A stretch of 6,708 nt of DNA from Armatimonadota bacterium (GCA_016210785.1 JACQTN010000386.1:1-6708), one strand, 5' to 3'. Numbered from the stretch's first letter, positions 1 through 6,352 are shown. The notes: generated by a model not told the origin, from the letters alone. Numbers and translations: made by a program.

Positions 1-1268
1 GGGAGGCCCTGCGGGAGCGGGCGCGCCAGATCAAGGCGCACGCGCTGGCGCATCTTCCCTATTACCTGGAGCAACTGGAGGCGGAGGTCCGGGCGACCGG
101 AGGTCACGTGCACTGGGCCCGCGACGGGGCGGAGGCCTGCGGTATCATCCTCGACATCGCCCGCCGGCACGGCGTGCGCACCGTGGTCAAGAGCAAGTCC
201 ATGACCACGGAGGAGATCGAGCTGAACCACGTCCTCGAGCACGACGGGATCCAGGTCACGGAGACCGACCTGGGCGAGTTCATCCTCCAGTTGATCGGGG
301 AGAAGCCCGGCCACATCCTGGGGCCCGCGATCCACAAGACCAAGGAGCAGGTGGCCGAGGTTTTCTCGCAGCACCTGGGGATCCCCCGCTACGACCAGCC
401 CGAGCAACTCACCATGGCCGCGCGCACCGCCCTGCGGCACCGCTTCCTCCAGGCCGGCATGGGCATCAGCGGCGTCAACTTCGGCGTGGCGGAGACCGGC
501 ACCATCGTGGTGGTGGAGAACGAGGGCAATGCCCGCCTCACCACGTCGCTGCCAAAGGTGCACGTGGCCGTGATGGGGATGGAGAAGGTCATCCCCACCA
601 TGGCCGACCTGATCACGCTGATGCGGGTGCTGGCGCGCAGCGCCACGGGCCAGACGATGCCGGTCTACGCGTCGCTGATCAACGGGCCGCGCCGGGCCGG
701 GGAGGCGGACGGCCCCGACGAGTTCCACCTGGTGATCCTGGACAACGGCCGCACCCGCATCCTGGCCGATCCGGAGATGCGTGAGTCCCTGCAGTGCATC
801 CGCTGCGGTGCCTGTCTCAACGTCTGTCCCGTTTACCAGCGCACCGCCGGCCACCCGTACGGGTCGGTCTACTCCGGGCCCATCGGCGCGGTGATCACGC
901 CGCTGTACCTGGGCATCGATCGGGCGGCGCAGCTCCCCTTTGCCAGCAGCCTGTGCGGCGCCTGCGGCGAGGTCTGCCCGGTGAAGATCGACATCCCTCG
1001 CCTCCTGGTGACGCTGCGGGCGCGGGCGGTGGCCGCCGGCCACGCGCCGGCGGCGGAGCGGTGGTCCTTCCGCCTGTGGCAGTGGGCCATGGAGCGCTCG
1101 GGCGGCTATGCGCTGGGCGGCAGACTGATGCGCAGGGCGCTGCGTCTGTTCGAGCGCGACGGCAAGGTGTCGAGCCTTCCGTTTCCCTTCTCGCAGTGGA
1201 CGCAGAGCCGGGACTTCCCCGCGCCGCCGGCGAAGAGCTTCCGGGAGCGCTGGAGGGAGGTGCGCTAG
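1..1268 (+). CDS. lutB: LutB-type iron-sulfur protein of L-lactate oxidation, 5' end cut off by the window
   Basis: This is the [4Fe-4S] electron-transfer subunit of the LutABC (YkgEFG) complex that oxidises L-lactate to pyruvate in the cytoplasm. Reading frame 3 is open from the first complete codon (base 3), and residues before base 108 (REAR-like, then HLPYYLEQLEAEV) match the family, so the GTG at 108 is an internal valine and the true start lies upstream. About 421 codons are present against roughly 470-480 for the family, so some 50 residues are missing. The N-terminal two thirds is the LUD (DUF162) domain, including GVNFGVAETGTIVVVENEGN. Cluster 1 is CIRCGACLNVCP, with Cys codons at 795, 804, 813 and 825. 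Cluster 2 is SLCGACGEVCP, with Cys codons at 954, 963 and 975. The C-terminal tail is of the usual type and ends in TAG. Codons are strongly G/C-ending: only 1 of 63 codons in 123-311 ends in A or T. Its normal partner lutC lies 5.2 kb downstream and not adjacent. Confidence 0.95.
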   Translation, partial: EALRERARQIKAHALAHLPYYLEQLEAEVRATGGHVHWARDGAEACGIILDIARRHGVRTVVKSKSMTTEEIELNHVLEHDGIQVTETDLGEFILQLIGEKPGHILGPAIHKTKEQVAEVFSQHLGIPRYDQPEQLTMAARTALRHRFLQAGMGISGVNFGVAETGTIVVVENEGNARLTTSLPKVHVAVMGMEKVIPTMADLITLMRVLARSATGQTMPVYASLINGPRRAGEADGPDEFHLVILDNGRTRILADPEMRESLQCIRCGACLNVCPVYQRTAGHPYGSVYSGPIGAVITPLYLGIDRAAQLPFASSLCGACGEVCPVKIDIPRLLVTLRARAVAAGHAPAAERWSFRLWQWAMERSGGYALGGRLMRRALRLFERDGKVSSLPFPFSQWTQSRDFPAPPAKSFRERWREVR

Positions 1269-1340
1269 CGGCCCGCCGAGGTGGCCGCCCGCGGCGCGCA
1301 GATGCTGGACGCGCCGGTCTCCGGCAGCGTGAGCCGCTGA
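1269..1340 (+). pseudogene. Relic resembling a 3-hydroxyisobutyrate (beta-hydroxyacid) dehydrogenase fragment
   Basis: Directly after the lutB stop, the same frame reads RPAEVAARGAQMLDAPVSGS and then ends at TGA (1338-1340). The segment ARGAQMLDAPVSGS matches the well-known DAPVSGG substrate-binding signature of the 3-hydroxyisobutyrate / beta-hydroxyacid dehydrogenase family, including the preceding ARGA-x-(F/L/M)-LDA context. There is no start codon with a ribosome binding site, no Rossmann nucleotide-binding segment before it, and nothing recognisable of the family after the stop. I infer a decayed remnant of a former gene, left at the edge of a rearranged region. The match is only about 20 residues long, so chance resemblance is possible. 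Confidence 0.45.
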
Positions 1341-1538
1341 AGGGAGACCCAGTCCAACCTGAACCGCCCGGCGGCCCCCACGCCGCTGGAGAAGGTGCTG
1401 GCGGGCCCACAGGATGAGGGTAGCCAGGTCCGGTTTTAGGTCCGCCGAAGTGCTGCCACGCCGAACGGGGAAGGGCGCACCGGGGTGACGCTTTCGGTGA
1501 AGCACCCGCAGACACGCGTTTTCGTCGAGTGGAGCTTT
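1341..1538. other. Non-coding stretch between lutB relic and the cassette promoter
   Basis: I see no convincing gene here on either strand. In frame 3 it stays open from 1341 to a TAG near 1437 (reading NLNRPAAPTPLEKVLAG), but this has no start signal and no family resemblance I can name. A 7-base direct repeat AGGTCCG occurs at 1426 and 1438. There is no stem followed by a T tract that would act as a clear terminator for lutB. With the relic before it and the promoter after it, this stretch makes up the 320-base gene-free gap. Confidence 0.5.
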
Positions 1539-1556
1539 CGTGCTAGAATGGGCACG
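1539..1556. promoter_or_regulatory. Inverted repeat CGTGC-N8-GCACG spanning the -10 box; candidate operator
   Basis: CGTGC (1539-1543) and GCACG (1552-1556) are perfect inverted half-sites with 8 bases between them, and the -10 hexamer lies in that spacer. A dimeric repressor bound here would block RNA polymerase. The next gene encodes a winged-helix protein, so autorepression is a natural hypothesis. Five-base arms can occur by chance in a sequence this GC-rich. Confidence 0.3.
1541..1549 (+). promoter_or_regulatory. Promoter with extended -10 box (TGC-TAGAAT)
   Basis: TGCTAGAAT carries the TGn extension directly before TAGAAT, which differs from the sigma-70 -10 consensus at one base. At the 17-base spacing, the -35 position (1521-1526, TTCGTC) is poor, as is common for extended -10 promoters. 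Transcription would begin near 1556, giving a leader of about 30 bases before the winged-helix gene. The region is locally AT-richer than its surroundings and is the only good promoter candidate ahead of the three-gene unit. Confidence 0.55.
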
Positions 1557-1574
1557 TAGAGTCGGTGTCAGGCT

Positions 1575-1582
1575 GAAGGAGG
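1575..1582 (+). promoter_or_regulatory. Strong ribosome binding site (GAAGGAGG)
   Basis: GAAGGAGG is a near-perfect Shine-Dalgarno sequence placed 6 bases before the ATG at 1589. It fixes the start of the winged-helix gene and is the strongest ribosome binding site in the window. Confidence 0.85.
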
Positions 1583-1588
1583 CGGCCC

Positions 1589-1852
1589 ATGGGTGATCAC
1601 AGGGAACACCAGCCGGAGCTTTCAGAAGAAGATCTCCAACTGGTCGAGGAACTGGACCAGATCGGCGCGGCTACGCCTATCCAGCTGGCTCTTCGCCTGC
1701 AGGCCCAGCCTGATCAGGTGCGCCCGAAACTGCGCAGGTTGAAGGAAGAAGGCTGGCTGGACGTGCAGCAGCGGGAAGGCTACGAGAAGGAAATCTACTT
1801 TCTGTCAAGCAAGGCTCGGTCCGCCATCGGTCATCGCCACGCGGCGCGCTGA
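1589..1852 (+). CDS. Small winged-helix DNA-binding protein, probable cassette regulator
   Basis: This 87-residue protein is essentially one winged helix-turn-helix domain. Helix 1 is at about 12-25 (SEEDLQLVEELDQIG). Helix 2 is at 29-37 (TPIQLALRL), the recognition helix at 40-54 (QPDQVRPKLRRLKEEG), and a two-strand wing at 56-72 (WLDVQQREGYEKEIYFLS). The pattern of a short helix, an xxVRxxLxxLxxEGWL recognition helix and a wing is typical of MarR/ArsR-like regulators, but I cannot assign a family. No ligand or metal site is evident. The start is set by a strong Shine-Dalgarno sequence at 1575-1582, and a promoter with an inverted repeat lies just upstream. Its TGA stop shares its A with the next gene's ATG (TGATG, 1850-1854), so the two are probably translated in a coupled way. 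I infer that it regulates this cassette, possibly itself. It could alternatively be a wHTH adaptor that contacts partner proteins. Confidence 0.8.
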   Translation: MGDHREHQPELSEEDLQLVEELDQIGAATPIQLALRLQAQPDQVRPKLRRLKEEGWLDVQQREGYEKEIYFLSSKARSAIGHRHAAR

Positions 1853-2463
1853 TGTGGCCGCCCTACCTGATCGTCGTCGGGGGCAGCCTGGTGCTGGCGC
1901 TCCTCGAACTGATGGCCACGTTCCGCCGCAGCGTCGGCGATGTGCTGCGGAGCAGGTGGGGCCTGGCGCTGTTCGGTTTGAACGCTAGCGCTGCAGTCGC
2001 GCTGTATCTGGCGGCCCGGCTCGCTCTGGGCGTCGGCAATGACGTCGCCACGGCGGTCGTCGTGGCGGCGACCTATCCCACTCTCTTGCGCAACCCGCTG
2101 ACCTTTTTCAAGGTCAACACCGGCCGGGAAGGTGACTTCCAAAGGTCCTCCATTGACCTCATCAGCCGGCTGTACGAGGCTCTCCTCACCCACTGCAAGA
2201 CCGAGGCGCTTGTCTGGGACGCCGATCGTCGCGCCCGCAAGGCTGAGCGGCTGTTGAGCAGGTACGCGGTCGGTTTCCTCGAGCAGCAGGTGCGGAGCCT
2301 GATCCAGGCTCAGCAGGATCCTGAACTGAGAACGCAGCACGAGAAGATGCTGGCCAAGACGCTGGCGGTGCCAGACCGCGCCGATCGGGAGCAGGCCGTC
2401 GCGCTGGTGCTGATTGACATCGCGACGAGCGGGCGGATTGAGGAGCTACTGAGAGGCGCGTAG
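1852..2463 (+). CDS. Membrane protein with three predicted N-terminal helices and a cytoplasmic helical domain; function unknown
   Basis: This is a 203-residue protein of no family I recognise. Hydrophobic segments lie at about residues 5-23 (YLIVVGGSLVLALLELMAT), 36-59 (GLALFGLNASAAVALYLAA and following) and 63-79 (NDVATAVVVAATYPTLL). The loop between the first two is Arg-rich (TFRRSVGDVLRSR), so by the positive-inside rule it is cytoplasmic. That places the N terminus outside and the C-terminal 120 residues inside. The tail (80-203) is highly charged and helical, with no enzyme motif visible. The ATG overlaps the stop of the winged-helix gene, which supports the start and indicates coupling. 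It ends at TAG 2461-2463, and the same frame then stays open into the CHAT gene. Its position in the unit suggests a membrane partner, target or effector of the CHAT-STAND protein. That is inference. Confidence 0.8.
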   Translation: MWPPYLIVVGGSLVLALLELMATFRRSVGDVLRSRWGLALFGLNASAAVALYLAARLALGVGNDVATAVVVAATYPTLLRNPLTFFKVNTGREGDFQRSSIDLISRLYEALLTHCKTEALVWDADRRARKAERLLSRYAVGFLEQQVRSLIQAQQDPELRTQHEKMLAKTLAVPDRADREQAVALVLIDIATSGRIEELLRGA

Positions 2464-2521
2464 CCGGTCCGCCGGCCACGGCCCCAGGCGGCGTGTCCGA
2501 GTGGAAACGAGCGTGATCGGA

Positions 2522-2602
2522 ATGGGTGGCCAGGCGGTCATTCCTGGGGCTGCTCGTGGTACCCCTTGCGCGCGAACCATTCAGTGGGTGCGCCGTACGT
2601 GA
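2522..2602 (+). other. Possible 26-codon leader ORF coupled to the CHAT gene
   Basis: ATG at 2522 opens a 26-codon frame (MGGQAVIPGARG and so on) that ends at TGA 2600-2602. This stop overlaps a GTG at 2599 that is in frame with the CHAT protein, forming a GTGA junction of the kind used for translational coupling. None of the candidate CHAT starts has a good Shine-Dalgarno sequence, so coupling would explain how translation begins. The ATG itself has only a weak upstream purine-rich stretch (GGAAACGAG, 2503-2511), so the case is suggestive only. Confidence 0.2.
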
Positions 2603-5600
2603 ACCTGTTTCTCGCGGCGGACCGCGTGGTCGTCGGCGAAACTACCCTGCCGCTCGACCCACCGTTGGACGCTGCCGAGTTTCAGGCGGAATGGGATCTG
2701 CTGGCAGCCGTGGCCAACCCCGAACGCACCGTAGATCCCGCCGGTTATCAGCGCGCGGTCGAGACCGTGGATGCGGCATGGCTGCGTTCCTTCGGCCGGC
2801 GGTTGTTCGACCGTGTCTTCGTCGGACCGCTCGCAGACGCCTGGCACGAGGGTTCCGATCCGCTCATCCTCACTGTTCACGAGCCCCCGGGTGACTCGTC
2901 GGACACTTTGCGCCTTACTGACCTTCCGTGGGAGTTGCTTCACGACGGAACTTCCTGGGCGGCGCGCACGAGGGGCGTCGTGCGCAACGCGGCTGGCGCC
3001 GGTCGTCTGCCGTCTGCACAGCCCGGTGGAGGCCGCCTGAACATTCTGGCGGTGCTGGCCAGCCCTCTCATAATCGAGCGCATGCCCGATGTGGACGGGA
3101 ATCTGGTGGAAGCCGAACCGGATGATCCACGCCAGCCGCACGTGCTCGATATCGAGCGCGAGGCCGACCTCTTCCGGGGCCTCCACGGCCGGCCGATTCC
3201 GGCGGACATAAACCTTCGCCTCCATGTCTCGCCGGAGGATCTGGACTTCGCGCTGGGAGACGCCGATGTGCTCCACTTCGTTGGCCACGGCACCGTTGGC
3301 ATGTTACTACTCGAGTCGCGCCACGGGACCGGCAGGACGGTCGACACCGACTGGCTGCGTGAGCGATTTGCCCGACGTCGCCTGCAGTTCGCCGTATTTC
3401 AATCGTGTCTCACCGGCAGGCGCGCGGGCGTGGTGAGCGGTGTGGCACTCACGCTGGTCGAGGCAGGTGTGCCGGTTGTTCTGGCCATGATGCAGAGCGT
3501 CAGCGTTGATGCCGCGCGCGTCTTCTTCAGTCGGCTCTACGAGGAACTGGGACGCGGTGCCCCGGTAGATCAGGCGGTGACAGGCGGGCGCCGGGCCGTG
3601 GCCGATGAGCCGGCCGTTGCGCCATGGGAGTGGGCCACCCCGGTGCTGTTCGCGTGTGTGGACGCGCTGTCCCAGGCCGTGAGATGGCCGTATGACGTCG
3701 CCGCTAAAGGAGCAGGGCGAGCGATGGTCATCACGTTGCCAGGGCCGCCGATCGATCCGTTGATGACGCGGCCGGAGCATTTCGTTGGCCGGCGACGCGA
3801 ACTGGTGAAGGTGGCCCGCGGGATAGATCCGCAGGACGGCGCGCGGGTTACGTTGCTGCACGGCGAGGGCGGTATGGGTAAGACCGCCATCGCCTTCGAG
3901 GCGGCGCATCGCTGGGCGGGTTGGTTTGACCAGGTTGTCTATCTCTCGGCGCGTGACGTCGTCCCGCCGCCGGAGGTTGCCACGCATCTTGCGGGTGTCT
4001 CGCGTACTGAGCTGGACCACCGCGAGCTACCTGGAGATGCTCGGGCGGCGGACACACCGGCTAGGGAAACCCGCCTGTCGGAGGCAGGTGAGGTCGAGTT
4101 CATCCATGCGCTCGCCCGGAAAATCGGCATCCAGACGAGGGGTGATGAGGCGCCAGCTCAGATATTGGCGGCCACGCTGAACGTACTCGGCGATGCGCGG
4201 AGGAGGTTACTCGTTCTTGACAACCTCGAAACCCTGACTGACTCGCCGATGCTGCTGGATCTGCTGGATCACCTGCCGCGCTACGCGCGTTGCCTCGCTA
4301 CCAGCCGCCACGGCCTGGCTGTGGACACGCACACGGTTGAAGTGCGGGGGATGACTCCCAGAGATGCCCTGCTGTTGATAGCCGGGTACGCCGGCGAGAA
4401 GCCCGTCGGGTTGACCCGGCGGCGGGCCGGCGAATTGTACCAGAAGACTGGCGGCCATCCGATGACGATGCGGCTGGTGGTGGCTCAGGTGAGCAGCAGC
4501 GCTCGCACCTGGGATGCCGCGCTGGACGACCTCCGGAATGCACGGGGCGACGTCTTCCAGTATGTCTTTGCCCGCAGCCTGCAGGCTGCGGGCGAGGACG
4601 GCCGGTGGCTCTTGGGACTGTGTGCGCTGTTTGCCCCGTTTGCTCGCCGAGAGGTGCTCCTGGCCGCCAGTGGGTGGGGTGACGCGCGTTTCGGCGCCAC
4701 GCTTGCCCGCCTGCGCGATCTTGCGTTGATCGAGTTGCACTCCGGGGCGGCGTTTGGTCATATCGTGCGACAGCCGGATCAGGGGTATACCCTGAAACCC
4801 GGTTCGGGCAGTGACCTGATAGGTTTGCAGGAGTTGGCCCGCGCCCAGGCTGGAGCGTTGCTACGCGGCGCGCCGGCCGATGACGTGGACGCGTGCCGCG
4901 GGCGAGGGATTGAAGCGCTGCTGCCGGTTGCTGAGTTCTATAACCAGCTACAGATGCATCAGTGGCCGGCGTTCGATGCCGACTGGCTCAACTTGCTGGC
5001 TGCTCTGGAGTCGCTGAGCCAACGTCCCGAGGCGAAGCCGTTGCTGATCGCCCGTTACGTTAGCGCGCTGAGCCAGCCACTTCGTCTCCGTTACGTGGCT
5101 GGCCAGGAGAAGTGGTTACAGGCTGGCCTGGTTGGCGCTCGCCTGGCCGGCGAGAGGCGATTGGAAGCGAACGTGCTGAAGGCCATTGGCGACGTGCAGA
5201 ACTTCCGTGACGAACGAGACGCGGCGCTGAAGAGCTACAACGAGGCGCTGGGGCTGTACCGGCAGGTGGGCGATAAGCTGGGCGAGGCGAACGTGCTTCA
5301 GGCCATTGGCGACGTGCAGAACTTCCGTAAGGAGATGGACGCGGCGCTGAAGAGCTACAACGAGGCGCTGGGGCTGTACCGGCAGGTGGGCGATAAGCTG
5401 GGCGAGGCGAACATATTCTTAGCCGTCGGGCGCATAGCGTTGGCGGCGGGTGATGAGCAAAATGGCATCCAGCGGCTCGAGCACGCCACTGGTCTTTTCG
5501 AGGTCATCGGGGATCAGTCCGGTTCCGCGAATGTGCGAATTGTGTTAGGCCGCTACGCCGCGTCCAAAGGTAACTACCAGGCGGCGATTGACTACATGCA

Positions 5601-5673
5601 GCCTGCTGCGGACTTTGGGAAGCGCATTGGTCACCCGCTTGGAGACGAACTGCAGAAGGAAATCGATGTTTAG
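2566..5673 (+). CDS. CHAT protease-like / NB-ARC (STAND) ATPase / TPR protein, bacterial NLR-like
   Basis: This is a large three-part signalling protein, numbered here from TTG 2566 (1035 residues). An N-terminal segment (about 1-105) precedes a CHAT (caspase-like) domain at about 115-365. That domain runs from LPWELL (120-125), through LNILAVLASP (158-167), to WATPVLF (356-362). Its catalytic pair is intact: His241 in HFVGHG and Cys281 in FQSCLTG. The NB-ARC/STAND ATPase begins at FVGRRREL (406-413). It has Walker A GEGGMGKT (433-440), Walker B LLVLDN (549-553, Asp552), a TSR sensor (579-581) and GGHP (629-632), followed by a winged-helix-like region to about 770. The C terminus has four 40-residue TPR units (866-1025), of which units 1 and 2 are nearly identical. 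In the family, ligand sensing by the repeats drives ATP-dependent assembly and activates the effector. The start is uncertain: TTG 2566, GTG 2584 and GTG 2599 all lack a clear Shine-Dalgarno sequence, and the domain-like sequence begins at about 2599 (1024 residues). Codons are less G/C-ending than in lutB: 13 of 51 around the active site end in A or T. Confidence 0.92.
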   Translation: MRANHSVGAPYVNLFLAADRVVVGETTLPLDPPLDAAEFQAEWDLLAAVANPERTVDPAGYQRAVETVDAAWLRSFGRRLFDRVFVGPLADAWHEGSDPLILTVHEPPGDSSDTLRLTDLPWELLHDGTSWAARTRGVVRNAAGAGRLPSAQPGGGRLNILAVLASPLIIERMPDVDGNLVEAEPDDPRQPHVLDIEREADLFRGLHGRPIPADINLRLHVSPEDLDFALGDADVLHFVGHGTVGMLLLESRHGTGRTVDTDWLRERFARRRLQFAVFQSCLTGRRAGVVSGVALTLVEAGVPVVLAMMQSVSVDAARVFFSRLYEELGRGAPVDQAVTGGRRAVADEPAVAPWEWATPVLFACVDALSQAVRWPYDVAAKGAGRAMVITLPGPPIDPLMTRPEHFVGRRRELVKVARGIDPQDGARVTLLHGEGGMGKTAIAFEAAHRWAGWFDQVVYLSARDVVPPPEVATHLAGVSRTELDHRELPGDARAADTPARETRLSEAGEVEFIHALARKIGIQTRGDEAPAQILAATLNVLGDARRRLLVLDNLETLTDSPMLLDLLDHLPRYARCLATSRHGLAVDTHTVEVRGMTPRDALLLIAGYAGEKPVGLTRRRAGELYQKTGGHPMTMRLVVAQVSSSARTWDAALDDLRNARGDVFQYVFARSLQAAGEDGRWLLGLCALFAPFARREVLLAASGWGDARFGATLARLRDLALIELHSGAAFGHIVRQPDQGYTLKPGSGSDLIGLQELARAQAGALLRGAPADDVDACRGRGIEALLPVAEFYNQLQMHQWPAFDADWLNLLAALESLSQRPEAKPLLIARYVSALSQPLRLRYVAGQEKWLQAGLVGARLAGERRLEANVLKAIGDVQNFRDERDAALKSYNEALGLYRQVGDKLGEANVLQAIGDVQNFRKEMDAALKSYNEALGLYRQVGDKLGEANIFLAVGRIALAAGDEQNGIQRLEHATGLFEVIGDQSGSANVRIVLGRYAASKGNYQAAIDYMQPAADFGKRIGHPLGDELQKEIDV
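4570..4593. repeat. Perfect 24-base palindrome inside the CHAT-STAND gene
   Basis: The half-site GCCCGCAGCCTG is followed at once by its exact reverse complement, with no spacer, centred on CTGCAG. It codes for ARSLQAAG (residues 669-676) at the junction between the ATPase core and the winged-helix-like region. With twelve G/C-rich pairs it could form a stable hairpin in the mRNA or a cruciform in DNA. Confidence 0.9.
5161..5412 (+). repeat. Tandem duplication of a 120-base TPR-coding unit
   Basis: Two adjacent units, 5161-5280 and 5281-5400, match at 108 of 120 bases and 36 of 40 residues. Within them, 5218-5292 and 5338-5412 form a 75-base perfect direct repeat that runs 12 bases into the third unit. 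All differences cluster in the first 60 bases of each unit. The third and fourth units (5401-5640) share only the TPR pattern. The near identity, synonymous sites included, points to a recent duplication or ongoing homogenisation of the repeat array. Confidence 0.95.
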
Positions 5674-5836
5674 CGCCGGCAGTTGAGATCCGACTGAAAT
5701 GAACGTTGTGGAACAGGAGAGAAGGGTCCACGATGACGGTAGGTCGACGGAGATGCGCGAGATCGGCCGTGCTCCATTCCTTCGTGCCGCGGGGATTCTG
5801 AGGGGTCGGATTCGGGTCCGAGCATCATCTGCGTGT
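5674..5836. other. Intergenic junction between the CHAT gene and the cupin gene
   Basis: This gap marks the change back to host-like composition. It contains a 22-codon open frame at 5733-5801 (starting MTVGRRRCARS) with a GAAGGG at 5721-5726, 6 bases before its ATG. I see no family for it and rate it as weak. A short stem TCGGA-N6-TCCGA lies just before the cupin ribosome binding site region. I see no T tract, so there is no clear intrinsic terminator for the cassette. Confidence 0.4.
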
Positions 5837-5843
5837 GGGAGGG
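5837..5843 (+). promoter_or_regulatory. Ribosome binding site of the cupin gene (GGGAGGG)
   Basis: GGGAGGG stands 7 bases before ATG 5851 and decides that start over the in-frame GTG at 5833, which lies upstream of the site. Confidence 0.75.
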
Positions 5844-5850
5844 AACGGCG

Positions 5851-6345
5851 ATGTCCCAGGACCGAACGGTGAGCCCGGACGTGATCCCGCACGCACAACT
5901 GGTCGATGCGAAGCTCGGGGGTGTCCCCGAGGGCAAGGGATCCAAGGTCTTCCACCTGGACGACCTGCCCGAGCTGAGTTCCGAGCACGACCGCCGGCAC
6001 AAGCGGGTGATCATCAACCGCGCGCTGGTGGACACGGTGGAGCTGCTCGTGGACACGCTGCGCTACGAACCGGGCGGCACCTCCCCGCTGCACTACCACC
6101 GCGGCACCGAGCACTTCTTCATCATCCAGGGCGGCCGCGGCAAGATCCTGATCGGGGAGCGGGAGTACACCCTGACGCCCGGCACCGTGGTCTGGATCGC
6201 CGACGGCGACGTGCACAAGGTGTACGCGGACGACGACAGCGAGCTGGTCTTCCTGGAGTTCTTCTCCCGCGGCGATCACGAGACCGTGTTCCTGGAGGAA
6301 GCGGGTGTCTGGCGGCTCGAAGAGGCGTCCAGCCCTCCTGGCTAG
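5851..6345 (+). CDS. Single-domain cupin protein, probable metal-binding, substrate unknown
   Basis: This 164-residue protein has one conserved cupin beta-barrel. Motif 1 fits the pattern G-X5-H-X-H-X3-E-X6-G exactly, from Gly75 to Gly94, with metal ligands His81, His83 and Glu87 (GGTSPLHYHRGTEHFFIIQGG). Motif 2 runs from Gly111 (PGTVVWIADGDVHKVYA) and supplies the fourth ligand, His122. Its usual Pro and Asn are replaced by Ala. The metal site therefore looks intact. Members of this group include dioxygenases, isomerases and non-enzymatic sugar or small-ligand sensors, and the sequence alone does not choose among them. The ATG at 5851 is preferred because of the GGGAGGG site at 5837. Codons are mostly G/C-ending, like lutB and unlike the cassette before it, so I infer that the gene is native to the locus. 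It lies 118 bases before lutC on the same strand, which allows but does not prove a link to lactate metabolism. Confidence 0.88.
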   Translation: MSQDRTVSPDVIPHAQLVDAKLGGVPEGKGSKVFHLDDLPELSSEHDRRHKRVIINRALVDTVELLVDTLRYEPGGTSPLHYHRGTEHFFIIQGGRGKILIGEREYTLTPGTVVWIADGDVHKVYADDDSELVFLEFFSRGDHETVFLEEAGVWRLEEASSPPG

Positions 6346-6352
6346 CTCCCCC

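Noticed and set aside
108..110. GTG as the start of the LutB protein
   Set aside because: The frame is open back to the window edge and the upstream residues match the family, so this is an internal valine codon.
794..1417. 207-codon open frame on the + strand over the 3' part of lutB
   Set aside because: It is a shadow frame of the iron-sulfur domain, full of Arg, Gly, Ala and Pro, with no recognisable domain.
4252..4269. Tandem CTGCTGGAT x2 in the ATPase domain
   Set aside because: It encodes an ordinary LLDLLD helix segment. A two-copy 9-base repeat of common codons is expected in such a sequence.
4207..4761. 184-codon open frame on the - strand within the CHAT-STAND gene
   Set aside because: It is antisense to well-recognised Walker B and sensor motifs and has no domain of its own.
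1408..5741. Short similar words CCACAGGATGAGGGTAG (near 1408) and CCACGATGACGGTAG (near 5728) as insertion-site duplications
   Set aside because: They need an indel and a mismatch over about 15 bases, which is too weak to call a target-site or attachment-site repeat. No integrase, transposase or tRNA is present.
5733..5801. 22-codon open frame between the CHAT and cupin genes
   Set aside because: It has a fair Shine-Dalgarno sequence, but it is very short, Arg-rich and of no known family. It is not annotated as a gene.
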